A stretch of DNA of 64,000 bases from Vanessa cardui (GCF_905220365.1 NC_061140.1:5892501-5956500), one strand, 5' to 3'. Numbered from the stretch's first letter, positions 35,953 through 44,719 are shown. Program-made: numbers and translations. Notes: generated by a model not told the origin, from the sequence alone.

Positions 35953-38900
35953 AATTCTAAAAATGTGTGTTTTGGTATGTGTACCGTATATAAAGACAAA
36001 TGCATGTAGCAGAAAGCGGTTATTTTAATATTACAAACAGACACTCCGATTTTATTTATTTGTATGGATGTTTATTAACTTCTTCGCATTTAATGAAGTG
36101 ATGTCTAGAAATGTATGTATAAACGTCCTCTAAAGAGGTAACCCAACTAAACCAAGCAAATTATATCAGATTTGTAAATCGTGAGATTAGCGCATTAAAG
36201 GATGGTACTTTTTCATTGATATTATCGATTATTTATTGAATTTACTCAAATCAATAGTATATACCATCTAAGTTCTCAACTTATCATACGAATAATGTTA
36301 TAAGAATATTACTCTTATTTTATCAATGACGTATGTGTTTTATATATTTGTAGAAAGTATATTTTATAATGTCACTGATTGCACAGAACTATAGTTATCT
36401 CTTTCTCTCGCGTAGAATAAAAGAAGACAAAAAGTATTTGACAATTTGACTAAGCATACAGATTTGGTACAATCAATTCATTGCTTGTTTAATTGTGTGC
36501 AAATCAATGGAAAATACTAAGATTTACAAATTACTGTAATTTTTATATCTAATATCCAAATCGGATACAACATCTATAGTCATTTGTTTTTAGAACCAAC
36601 AGTCAGTGTTAACGGATAGTTTCTAATAACATTAAAACTATCATCGCGTTATTCATCATGTCACATAACCATGACGAATGATGGTGGAAACAAAACTTTC
36701 CAAATCACGCTAAGGTTTCCACGATATTTGACGTAAATCATACAGAAAAAGTTAAAAATACCAATAAACATATAAATCAAAGAGAAAAATTAAATATTAT
36801 TCATAAATTCGTAAGCATTAGAGGCGTAACATATGCATATTATTAGTCAGGTTATCTTTAAGGGCCCCGAAATACATTTGCGTTCTTCTAACCTTATAAA
36901 TTTATTTTAATCGAAAGAAAAAACTTGTACTTAAAGTATTTGATTTTATCGTCCGTGCGGTTTGTGAATTTCAACTCTTCAATCGGAAGTCATGTTTTGG
37001 TTAAAAGCGACCCGCAGATCAGAGCAGAGATACTCTCGAGGCGTCAAAGGAGCGATTTGTTCGAAATGTCCAAATATTCAGCGGTTACATTTGTACACGT
37101 TGATACTGAGGAATGATACGTCCGTTTGAATAGGGTTCAGTGTTTTATCCATAAAACGTTTCGCAAATTAAAAAAAATAAACTTAAAATTACAGTATTCT
37201 AAATTTAAAAATTAAAATTTGGTACTAAATTTAAAGTTATGATCATTTAAATCGCTTTGAAATCATAAATCATAATAATAAATAAAGAAACATTTACAGG
37301 AAAAATAAATTATATGCACATTTTACATGCGAAGGTATATTTGTTTATATAATCTATGAAATGTATGTGTTCTTTATTTTACTTTACTTACAATTTCTGA
37401 CTTCGCGGTGAAAGAAAAGTGCGTGAGGAAACTGCCAAAGCCAGATAAGAATCTGGTACCACCAACTGTATCCACCAAGTTGCATAGACTACTTTTAATA
37501 TTTAAAAAATATATGAACAAAATATGAGAACGAAAATAACTAATTAATGGTCCGTTGGAACCCTCTTTATTTTTGGATTTATACGTTTGTTTTTACACCG
37601 ATGTCCCACAGGCATGGTTCAAATTAATCACGTGGCAGTTGATTTAGTACCGTAACATGTTTTAAATATAAATAGTATATTACGACAAAAATTAGATGTA
37701 GCATCGGAAAATGCAATGAAATGAAAATAAAACCGATTACTGCCGATTTACACGACCAATAGAAATAGCTCCCTATCGCGCCATTCGACGCTATTCGTCG
37801 CTATAGATTCCCGCGTCAGTTCAACCCGAGAAAGCATGTGCATGTAAATCAACGTGTCGAATTGACGAATATATTAGGTCATATGATATTACAAGTTATT
37901 ACGTTTGTGTAAAGATTATATTCACATGGGAATAAATTTTAATAATTTCGTATAGCGTACTTCGGATGTGATCGGTTTTACGAATTTTGCCGATGCTACA
38001 TCTAAGTTGTGTCGTACTGTACGTGAATATCTTAAAGCCTTCTTGAATATTTTAAATATATCAAAACTATTCGGTCGTTATTTATTATCATTGCATTTTC
38101 TTAGTGCTTAAAATTTTAATACTGTATTTCAAATATGCTTCGTATTACGGTTCAATTTCAGTGTTGCCATAATAATTATTGTATATTCAAATACTTTTAT
38201 AATTGTTATTAACATAAAATTAAACATTTAATGCTATACATACAAATATGTATTAAAAATAGTTGCTGTATAAATCATGAACGCGTGGAATGGTGGCAAG
38301 AATGCTAGCAGCATTTCCCCGTGGAATCATATTTCCGATTAACATAATTCCTCTGGAGAAAAAATACATTTATTCCAAAAATAAATTAATAAAAATGATA
38401 TTATAGAATATTTGTATAAAATGAATGACTCGTATTTAGAAACAAGTATTGTTTTCGTAGTGGCGAGGATCTTCAACCCTCCACTCTCGCCTCGAAGGTC
38501 GTCTGGTAGCAGCACACGTACTATGTTCAGCACAGAAGCCCGCACATTTAGCAGCATCTTGTGCTGCCTTCCGTGTAGCGGGGGTAACGCATAGCACATT
38601 ATTGGGTGAGAATATTAACAGCATCTATGTGTATTGATAGTTATATATCACCTATAACAAATCTTAATCGTTTAGTGAACATTTTTGTGAAGGGTTAAAA
38701 TCTAAATTATTACGCCAAAGAATTTTAATGAATCATTAGAAATTATATGACATTTACTATTTTTACTTTAAAATATTCAATTTTTAACATAAAATGAGTG
38801 TGTGTAAACTAATATTTACGAAATTGATTATTTTAGATGTTAGGTCAATACCATTTCACGCTGGTGAAACGGTGACAACGGAACCAGCAACTCAAAGCCA

Positions 38901-41900
38901 TGGTCTGAGTGTACTAGAGTCCTTAGCGATTGGAGTGTGCGTGCTCATGTTGGTCTTCGTATACGCAGCGGGAATTATATTCTACATCCACTACAAACAG
39001 AAGCAGAGACGAAAGAAAGACCCTGAGATGGATCTCTCCCGCACGAATTCAACTGATAACGCTTCGACTATCGATTCACGACTTGAAATGGGGAGCATGG
39101 TACGGTCTTTTTTGTGACGCTATTTTTACAACTAATATCAACTTCGCCAGTTCTATTCGGTCTATTAGTCTATGGTCTATCTTTGTACGCATATGTTAGG
39201 TTTGAGTGGTCTGTATTTTAAAATCGCTCTCACCCAAACGATTGATTTGCATTTTTTGCACTTTTAGTGACTGTTATAGTCAATGCATTGAAAACAAATA
39301 AAAATATGAATAACAATTCTACATAATGACGCAGCGTTTAATAATAAATGTAATTTTTATTTACATAAATTTTACCGAATGACATTGCAACATTCTATTT
39401 GTATTCACATAAATAAAATATTGCATTATATTACTCATCTCACCATATTTAAATATTTGAATTTTGTTTATGAAGTTTGGTGATCTTATAATTTCTTTGT
39501 ATTTTTTCAAACATTTCATCTAATTAATCTTTATTACGGTTATTGTTGTAGAGAATGAAGTCAAATCCACTGATGAATTTAGATACTATGAGGAGTGATT
39601 ACACGAACGATGCTGGTTTATCTGATGTTAGTGAACGAACAGAGGATACATTCGATTCAGCAATAAATAAATCAAAGGTGACAATATTGAGAACACTAGA
39701 AACATATTTCTTTTCTAGAAACAACAGTTGTAGTTTTAATGTTTCCAATTTTCAGGATCGAAATTCAAACGTTGTATCTGCTATTGTGCACTCCAGGCGA
39801 AAAAAACCATCAAGACCTACAATTCGAGCTACATCAACCCCAGAACGTCTCGCAGAAAGACTTCAAAGACGTTCAGCTTCACCGGAAATAGAAAAGGCAC
39901 CTCACTCCGATTTGTCCATACTCCACTGTAGCATAGATAACAATATCGCTGAGGACATTCCTTCTCCCGAAGAAGGCGAACCAGTTCTGAGAAGAAAATT
40001 ATATTTTAATCCAGTATTTTTTGAGACAGATCTTTTAAAGGTAAAAACATTTGAAAATTTTGTAATACATTTAAGGATTCTAATCAACATTGTTTCTTAA
40101 ATTATATTGTTTGTCTTATAGGACCCTCCACCAGCAGCCATTGAATTTTTGATAAAATTAAGAGAAGTTATGTCAGTTGCCAAAGAGAAAATGACATCCA
40201 AACGATTTATTCCGATTTTATCAGATATACCAGAAGAGGAATTCTATCATACAATTGATCTTGGATGGGACATTCCATGTGCAAGGCGTGGGCGAAGATA
40301 CAGTGCTATAAGTCTTAAGCGGGAGAATAGCCGACGAGTATTGCATTGTGGTGGTTGTCCAGGATGTGACAAAGGAGGAAAACAAAAAGTGACTGGTTTG
40401 ATTCGATCCAACTCTTGTAATACTTGTGTAAGCGATGATTACAAACAAAAAATAGTTCAAAAGTGGCTAGACGAAGTACCCTCACCCCCTTCAACTAATA
40501 CAAGACCAGTTAAATCGATCGCTAAAGTAAGCGGCACGCCAAGAGTGGTTGAACCAAAAGAAAATGAAATTTTACCCAATCCCGTAGAACCAGTGATTAA
40601 TCTTGATTCTGAAACAGTCAAAATAACGGAATCAATTGTAAAAGAATACTTGAAAGATAAATATTTAGTTAATCCAAATGAATATAAAGAAATTCATGTA
40701 GCAAATAAAAATATTATAGAAAATGACAGTAAACGTAGTTCACAAGCGGTTGTTATTATTACTTCAGAAAAGAAAAGTCCCGCTAATCACGGTACTCGAC
40801 GTGTTAGAAAGAATTTACCACCTCCGCCTCCGCCTCCAACTCATGTCATAGAATTAGTTGACAGTAAAGATATCGTTCCAGTATCTCCTGAAGTCAAGAG
40901 AAAAATGGAAGCTGTTATTCGTGAATTAAACAAATGCCATAGAGTAGAACCCATAGGTAGTCCTGTTAATGATGCTACTAAATTACAAGTGCCAGCTCCA
41001 AAATTAGTTATACCTGTGGTTGCTGCTGACTCGCATCGCTATAGAGGTGATAATATTATGTTTGATAACAAAATCATAGAACAAGAAAATGTCGAGTTAG
41101 ATAGCTTAGAAAGAAAATTACCCAAAAAGAGAAGATTTTCGTTAGATTATGGCCCAGAAATTAATCAGAAAAAATTATCAGGCATACAAAAAACTCAAAT
41201 ATCTCGTGATAGATTAACACGAAGTTGGCGTGACTTTAAAAATACTTCAAATAACACTAATGTTGCTCATCAAACAATAACTTATGAATCGAATAATAAA
41301 ATATCTTGCAATAATAATGATGTTTTCATCAAATCTATTGAACCCATATATAATAATATCGAAAATCTTGGCCCGTTAACAATTGAGGTAAGGGGTTCTC
41401 CGGTAGAAAAAAGAAAGAATGATAACGATGACTTTGATCCTGATACTCTTGACAGGAAACCAAAAAGATCAACAGAAACAAATGAAAATAAAAAGAGTGT
41501 TGAAAAAATTTTATTAAAATCCGGAGGAAGTTTCAAGCATAAATTACCACCCCCACAAACCGAAAAAAGTAAAAGTCCACCAGAAGCGGCGTTTACTAGA
41601 AAGATAGGCAGTCTAAGACAAATTTACGAAGCTAAGAACAAAAGTAAAATGATTGATCCGTTTTACGAAAGACGAGGAAGCTTACCTTATGGTACTCAAG
41701 AGTTAGAGGCTTACATTAGAAATTTAGAACCTAAAAATACAGAAAACCAAATAGAACCGAAGCCACCTATACCACCTAAAAGTAAACGCGGCCCAGAAAC
41801 ACAATCAAAAGTCACTACACCTAGACAAAGCCCACCGAGTGACAGGTATCGATCCTCTGAAGAAAGAGATAGGTTTCCACCATATTCGAGAACTGATAAC

Positions 41901-42437
41901 ATAAACTCGAGGCGTTCTGGTCGGAGATCAGCTCGTACGAGACCTAGAAGAGTCGATTTAAAGAAATTAAACCGTACAGAAGATTCTGGATACTTAAGTA
42001 CAGATTCGAATGAATCAAAACGAAGAGCGAGATATTTAATGCAATTGAAACCAAAATTAATAAATATTGAAACAAAACTAAATAAATCGAATATCTTACA
42101 CATCGATACAGATACAGACGAATTGGAATCTCTGTGTGACGGTCGAAGCGAATCCGGCGGAGAGAGTGTTGAGACTGATTCTGTATTCTTCGGTAATATC
42201 GACGATTCGAAGCAAATACTAAAGGAATTGGGTTTCGAAGATTACGGATCAAGAAATAAGATTAATCAGATTGATTCTGGTTTTGCGGGTGAGACGAATA
42301 TAATGCTGAGTGGTGATAGTGATTCGGAACATCGAAGTGTTATTTCCATAGTCGCTGGATGTGATGGAAGAGCGTCTTCCGCGTCTGCTACGAACCTGGA
42401 CGATCCGCAATATGTACAATCTGTGGAGTGTTCGTAA
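25304..42437 (+). CDS. sha: Single-pass membrane protein, probable shavenoid (nine coding exons, 1213 aa)
   Basis: Join of 25304-25418, 25686-25832, 26829-26939, 28556-28689, 38461-38605, 38837-39099, 39552-39677, 39756-40040 and 40122-42437: 3642 bases, 1213 residues plus TAA. All junctions are GT-AG and all phases agree. Residues 1-19 look like a signal peptide (MALVILIAALVVQVSTTDG). The ectodomain has a Cys cluster (C42, C47, C64, C66, C68, C82, C89) and a conserved-looking IPFVFLPLKGQIIYP block (103-117). A transmembrane helix spans about 246-268, followed by KQKQRRKK (inside). The tail carries C518/C521/C524/C541/C544, seven prolines (675-681), an SH3-type KPPIPPK (989-995), DSGYLS (1063-1068) and a Ser-rich C-terminus. 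I identify it as insect shavenoid (kojak), which acts in actin-rich trichome formation downstream of Shavenbaby, from general resemblance; this is unchecked by alignment. The gene structure is much more certain than the name. Confidence 0.7.
25686..25832 (+). CDS. sha: Main gene exon 2: cysteine-rich ectodomain
   Basis: Acceptor CTCTTTTGAAG|GT and donor AATG|GTGAGC; it completes codon 39 (Gly). Residues 39-87 include TNCGLTRC and SECVCQC. The closely spaced cysteines suggest a disulfide-bonded extracellular module. Confidence 0.8.
26829..26939 (+). CDS. sha: Main gene exon 3: ectodomain beta-rich block
   Basis: Acceptor TTTTTTTTCCAG|AT and donor ACGG|GTATGT. Encodes residues 88-124 and the first base of codon 125, including FGRGATKPQIPFVFLPLKG. 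It lacks an internal start codon suited to translation on its own and is recognised by splice sites and phase. Confidence 0.8.
27083..27154 (-). tRNA. tRNA-Glu (CTC)
   Basis: The 72-base reverse strand folds as a complete tRNA. The acceptor stem TCCGGTA pairs with TACCGGA, followed by discriminator A. The D arm holds TGGTCTAGTGGCTAGGATA, the anticodon arm CTGGCTCTCACCCAG presents CTC, and the T arm has GGTTCGATTCC. The A and B boxes are intact, so it should be transcribed by pol III. It lies antisense inside intron 3 of the membrane-protein gene. No intron and no encoded CCA, as usual for eukaryotes. Confidence 0.96.
27585..27654. mobile_element. Possible deleted MITE copy
   Basis: CGACAC at 27585 and CCGATGCTACATCTAAGTTG with TGTCG ending at 27654 match the ends of the 331-bp element at 37684-38014, but almost all of the interior is gone. 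It may be an internal-deletion derivative or a chance remnant of one end. Confidence 0.35.
27655..27790 (-). repeat. Family D retroelement fragment
   Basis: The reverse of the family D head: GATTTTGACGGGATTTTCAC, GGCAGATAACTGTTATAATA, GGGAGTAACTTAGGCTACAA and GATCGCGGGCACAGCTAG. It lies in intron 3 of the membrane-protein gene. Confidence 0.65.
28262..28524 (-). repeat. tRNA-derived SINE, family E, next to exon 4
   Basis: A minus-strand copy begins with a reversed (ATT)n tail seen as ATAATAATAATAATAATAAA, runs through CCAATGTAAGTAGCTGAAGC and ends with the tRNA-like head, CGGGAATTGAACCCGGGACC and CACTCGACCATGGTCGTC. Its head ends only about 30 bases before the acceptor of exon 4. The open frames here (28217-28402, and the start of 28449-28637) come from the repeat. 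Confidence 0.8.
28556..28689 (+). CDS. sha: Main gene exon 4: ectodomain
   Basis: Acceptor TTTTTGCATTTTAG|AT and donor TTACAG|GTATGT. It completes codon 125 and encodes to residue 169, including AQYLSASGWVTLRDLVDND and FGLYRDEGSTYLQ. The phase into exon 5 is 0. Confidence 0.8.
28722..28800 (+). repeat. Family C fragment just after exon 4
   Basis: ACTAGCTAACCGCCCCTGTT and TCACACGTGTACGTAAACAG are a degraded version of the family C head. The body is not recognisable. Confidence 0.4.
29085..29300. promoter_or_regulatory. GC-rich intronic segment with CTCF-like motif
   Basis: This segment of the long intron 4 is GC-richer than its flanks (GGGCGAGCCGCGTACGATC, ACCCTCCCTATCCGGGCTG). It contains AGATGGCGC at 29243-29251, which matches the Drosophila CTCF core as I recall it (AGRKGGCGC). 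It may be an intronic regulatory element or a mobile-element fragment; no second copy is in the window. Confidence 0.25.
31006..31955 (-). mobile_element. Tigger/pogo-type DNA transposon remnant
   Basis: The ends are inverted repeats: CAGTGTAAACTCTATATAAC at 31006 and the reverse of CAGTGTAAACTCCATGTAAC ending at 31955. Both are flanked by TA, the target duplication of the Tc1/mariner-pogo group. The minus strand encodes what looks like the acidic tail of a Tigger/jerky transposase: DSDDDLPLTEWIQQ within 31385-31597, then, in another frame near 31245-31345, DEEDETDELEPPPS and VKDVLKAAKLLENYFLYI. The N-terminal DNA-binding part and the DDE catalytic core are missing, so this is an inactive internal deletion of about 950 bases in intron 4. 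Confidence 0.75.
32280..32505 (+). repeat. Interspersed repeat family B, diverged
   Basis: AGTAGGATTTTGCACAAGCA, TTGTATCACGATTTGAAGGA, ACTTCAGGCATAAGCTATG and AAGGTCGATGTCGCATTGAC follow the family order with many substitutions. Confidence 0.5.
32876..33060 (+). repeat. Family C-like retroelement fragment
   Basis: ACTTGCGACCTGCTCCGGCT and TCGTACGGATACTTATAAGG, then TGTAGCCTATGTTTTATTAC and AAATTTCGTCCAAATCAATT. Degenerate. Confidence 0.5.
33233..33604 (+). repeat. Family A SINE, one truncated copy after a shorter fragment
   Basis: A fragment (TCGGCGGTCAAGGAAAACAT) precedes a longer copy that starts inside the B-box region (AAACCCAGGCAAGCACCGCT at about 33368), passes GAGGAAACCTGCATGTGACA and ends GGAATTTACAGGCTGTTGTT. 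The 60-codon open frame at 33424-33606 is repeat. Confidence 0.65.
34175..34440 (-). repeat. Interspersed repeat family B, diverged
   Basis: Minus-strand order: GGTAAGTGATCATCATTGCC, ACCTTGGGAGCTTAGCTAAC, CTTGTACCTGTTACACTGGG and CTCTTCAAACCGGAATATG. Confidence 0.5.
35490..35640 (+). repeat. Family C retroelement fragment
   Basis: ACTAGCGACCCGCCCCGGCT and TCGCACGGGTGCAATACTGA, then ACTACAGAATTTGTTTGC, running into a family D-like tail (TTTTGGCATGTGTACCGTAT). Confidence 0.65.
35810..36068 (+). repeat. Family D retroelement fragment with (GACA)n tract
   Basis: GTAGCCTAAGTTACGCCTTA, CCAATGAAAGTCCTGTTCAA and AGAGATTACCCGGAACAAAC precede a GACA tandem tract at about 35919-35950 (eight units), followed by the usual TTTTGGTATGTGTACCGTAT and ACACTCCGATTTTATTTATT. 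The tract is an expansion of the CAGACAGACAAA segment normally found in the family. Confidence 0.7.
36850..37140 (+). other. Unexplained GC-richer intronic segment
   Basis: In intron 4, with an open frame of 63 codons at 36925-37116 containing SDPQIRAEILSRRQRSDLFE. There are no convincing flanking splice sites and no repeat copy elsewhere in the window. It might be an alternative exon, a regulatory element or chance. Confidence 0.2.
37684..38014. mobile_element. MITE with about 30-bp terminal inverted repeats
   Basis: The left end CGACAAAAATTAGATGTAGC with ATCGGAAAAT (to 37713) and the right end ATTTTGCCGATGCTACATCT with AAGTTGTGTCG (from 37984) are inverted repeats with few mismatches. Both are flanked by TA (37682-37683, 38015-38016). 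At about 331 bases with no open frame, it fits a non-autonomous DNA transposon with a TA target. It lies in the long intron 4. Confidence 0.75.
38461..38605 (+). CDS. sha: Main gene exon 5: juxtamembrane ectodomain
   Basis: Acceptor TTGTTTTCGTAG|TGG and donor ATTGG|GTGAGA. Encodes residues 170-217 and the first base of codon 218: WRGSSTLHSRLEGRLVAAH, then VLCSAQKPAHLAASCAAFRV. It begins exactly in the phase left by exon 4. The exon uses a frame with no ATG, so ORF scans favour the wrong frames here, including a minus-strand one. Confidence 0.8.
38837..39099 (+). CDS. sha: Main gene exon 6: transmembrane helix
   Basis: Acceptor ATTATTTTAG|AT and donor GCATG|GTACGG (weak). Encodes residues 218-305. 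The helix LAIGVCVLMLVFVYAAGIIF is followed by a basic stop-transfer stretch (KQKQRRKK). If the downstream intron is retained, translation stops after only five more residues (TGA at 39115). Confidence 0.85.
39552..39677 (+). CDS. sha: Main gene exon 7: start of cytoplasmic tail
   Basis: Acceptor TTATTGTTGTAG|AGA and donor CAAAG|GTGACA. Encodes residues 306-347, with the acidic/serine stretch SDVSERTEDTFDS. The following intron is only 78 bases, a multiple of three with no stop codon. Confidence 0.75.
39756..40040 (+). CDS. sha: Main gene exon 8: cytoplasmic tail
   Basis: Acceptor TTCCAATTTTCAG|GAT and donor TTAAAG|GTAAAA. Encodes residues 348-442, with basic and proline/serine-rich stretches (HSRRKKPSRPTIRATSTPER) and PSPEEGEPVLRRKLYFNPVF. 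Confidence 0.85.
40122..42437 (+). CDS. sha: Main gene exon 9: long terminal tail exon
   Basis: Acceptor TTGTCTTATAG|GAC opens a 2316-base frame to a TAA at 42435-42437 (residues 443-1213). The tail is largely predicted disordered, rich in Lys, Arg, Ser and Pro. It has a Cys cluster at 518-544, poly-Pro at 675-681, KPPIPPK at 989-995, a basic patch RRSGRRSARTRPRRVDLKK, DSGYLS at 1063-1068 and a Ser-rich end. The antisense open frame at 41711-42103 (130 codons) is a shadow of this exon. Confidence 0.95.
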   Translation, partial: DPPPAAIEFLIKLREVMSVAKEKMTSKRFIPILSDIPEEEFYHTIDLGWDIPCARRGRRYSAISLKRENSRRVLHCGGCPGCDKGGKQKVTGLIRSNSCNTCVSDDYKQKIVQKWLDEVPSPPSTNTRPVKSIAKVSGTPRVVEPKENEILPNPVEPVINLDSETVKITESIVKEYLKDKYLVNPNEYKEIHVANKNIIENDSKRSSQAVVIITSEKKSPANHGTRRVRKNLPPPPPPPTHVIELVDSKDIVPVSPEVKRKMEAVIRELNKCHRVEPIGSPVNDATKLQVPAPKLVIPVVAADSHRYRGDNIMFDNKIIEQENVELDSLERKLPKKRRFSLDYGPEINQKKLSGIQKTQISRDRLTRSWRDFKNTSNNTNVAHQTITYESNNKISCNNNDVFIKSIEPIYNNIENLGPLTIEVRGSPVEKRKNDNDDFDPDTLDRKPKRSTETNENKKSVEKILLKSGGSFKHKLPPPQTEKSKSPPEAAFTRKIGSLRQIYEAKNKSKMIDPFYERRGSLPYGTQELEAYIRNLEPKNTENQIEPKPPIPPKSKRGPETQSKVTTPRQSPPSDRYRSSEERDRFPPYSRTDNINSRRSGRRSARTRPRRVDLKKLNRTEDSGYLSTDSNESKRRARYLMQLKPKLINIETKLNKSNILHIDTDTDELESLCDGRSESGGESVETDSVFFGNIDDSKQILKELGFEDYGSRNKINQIDSGFAGETNIMLSGDSDSEHRSVISIVAGCDGRASSASATNLDDPQYVQSVECS

Positions 42438-42735
42438 TTTTTAACTAGCCAAATAATTTCCAATATTAATATAGTTATATTTTTGTAGTATTGTAATTAG
42501 CTTACCTTTTAAGTATTTTTTTTAATGAGATAGATTATTAATATGTTAAAAATAAAGGTATTCTTAGTTAGTGCCACCGAATTTTACCTCATGGTATTGA
42601 ATTAAGTAGATTTGTTTGATGTAAATATTTTTATAATGATTAAGAGTAAGAATTATAGTAAAGATATGTATAACGCAATTTTCGTTTGATATGATATGTA
42701 ATCAAAAGAATAAAGTTTTATTCGATTCGTTAAAA
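42438..42735 (+). terminator. sha: 3'UTR and poly(A) signals of the main gene
   Basis: After the TAA, AT-rich sequence contains AAATAAAGG near 42550 and a canonical AATAAA at 42709-42714 followed by T-rich sequence (about 42735 onward). Cleavage is expected 10-30 bases after the second signal. Further AT-rich DNA to about 43500 could hold alternative sites. Confidence 0.6.
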
Positions 42736-42739
42736 TATA

Positions 42740-44700
42740 TTTTTTCATTTTTTATTGGTAAATTAGTCAGTGTAAAAGCTATGCCAGTTTTCGCCCGGCT
42801 TCTAGAATTAACCATTAATTAATTTGATATGTAAATATTTATATTTTGTGTAGATTTTTTGTGTATAGTTATAGTTTTAATTTTCTATGTAAATATTACT
42901 TTTACTGTTAAAAATGCCATTTGAATTGTAAATATGATCGGCCGGTTGTGCAATTAATTAAAAGTTTATATAGAATTTGTTAATAGTGAGTGAGGGAATG
43001 ATTATTTTTTAGATTTGTTTGGATTTTATGAATTGGAATGGTGAACTGTTGGATTAGTTATAATTAGATATTAAATAGACTTAATGTAAAAATGTATGTA
43101 TGTATATTGTAACTTGTTAAATATAATATTTTATAAGATGTGTTTTTTTCCCCTTAAATCCTTTTTAAAATATGAGATTTATCAAGAAGTTTTGATAACT
43201 TTTAGTAGAGTTTGCTATTTTCATTTATATTGTCTTTAAACTTCAAGCAATTTTAATGTTTTATCTGTTCATTTCGTATATGTGTATTTCATTAGTGAGT
43301 ACACTATATATTCCTACCAAATATCCTACTGGCTTCTGCTATTGTTTTACAGCAGTAGTAATGTTGCTAAAAATTGTACTTCATTTAGTGTCCTCAACAA
43401 ACCGCCACTATGTAGTACACTCATGGTATAGACTATAACGTCAGACCTCTCACTCACCCATAATTAATAAATATCAGGTACCATCAGCAACGCACATTTC
43501 GCTGTTAAATAAACATCTCCAATAAGAGTGTACGTCTTGACTGTAACAGCTTCTGTATTACATCGAACTATATAAGAATCATAATGTGTAATTCTTAGAT
43601 AAAATGTAAATACATATCATCGTAATTACCATCAATTACCAAATCAGTAAAAACAACGCTGCTAATAAATTGATCACCCAGTATATATAAAAACCTTCTG
43701 ATCTAGACTCCGGTTATTCGACCATCAAAACGATCGATTTAGAACATGACAATAAATATATAATAGTTAGGCAACGCAATGTGAGCAAAAAAAATGCTTT
43801 TATATATATGTAGCATGTTTTTGATAAAATATCTGACCTAAATTTGACTTTTTCCATTACAAGTTTTCGTAATAGGGATGTGAAATGTTTCGATATTTAA
43901 CATAAATTAAAAATTTAAATGAAAGACAAACAAAACCTACGTCAGGTGAAATTCATGATCGTTTGCTACCCCAAAAAAAATGGGAGCAATCATTCCCAAG
44001 GTCTGCTGTCAATCACGAACTCATTTATTTTAGGTAGAACCTTTTGTCTACAAGCGTTATTTAACTTTTTTTAACTTCGCAACAGAAGCGTTTTGTACGC
44101 TTGCTGGGATCCTGTTGTAAAACCGCATACATTGCCCCATAAAAAAGTTACTGACTCCAAGCAGTCAACTAGCTGGAGTAATTATTTACATCAATAATAG
44201 TCTAAATTGAATGCTAATGAAAATGCAAAACACACCTAATTACTCAATAAAAATACTATACATTTACTATATGCTTCCGAGGCGAGCTACATCTTCGGAT
44301 ATAAGTTTTATGTAAACACATCGGATTTTTTGTTGTTTCAGCCAACATACGTATCTTTATTAACTGTGATTATATTCTATATTAAAAAAATGGTACTATT
44401 ATAATATGTCTATAATAGCTGTTATATACATGTATGCCTCAATGCACCAAACAAATATATGAATATTTTGAAACGTCGAGTAGTGAAAAGTCAGCTACAT
44501 TTATGTGATTAAGAAATATTGATACAGTCCAGTAATTAAATTAATAAATGTAGATATCAAAAGTATCTAAATAATAAAAGCTAACGCTTAATGTATATAT
44601 TTTAACATATAAACTACCGTAAATTTAATTGAAGATTGAAGATACGCTTTTTATATGTGTTCAGATACAGGCCATTTATAATTTTAAAGAAAATAAAAAA
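42740..44700. other. AT-rich noncoding stretch
   Basis: No supported gene or shared repeat. The short open frame at 43256-43438 has no coding signature. Confidence 0.45.
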
Positions 44701-44719
44701 TAAATCACTTTTTGCAAGC

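Noticed and set aside
38436..38624. Minus-strand Cys-rich frame and plus-strand ATG frames over exon 5
   Set aside because: The plus-strand frame that fits both splice phases explains this stretch; the others are shadows.
41711..42103. Minus-strand open frame of 130 codons
   Set aside because: Antisense shadow of the long terminal exon of the main gene.
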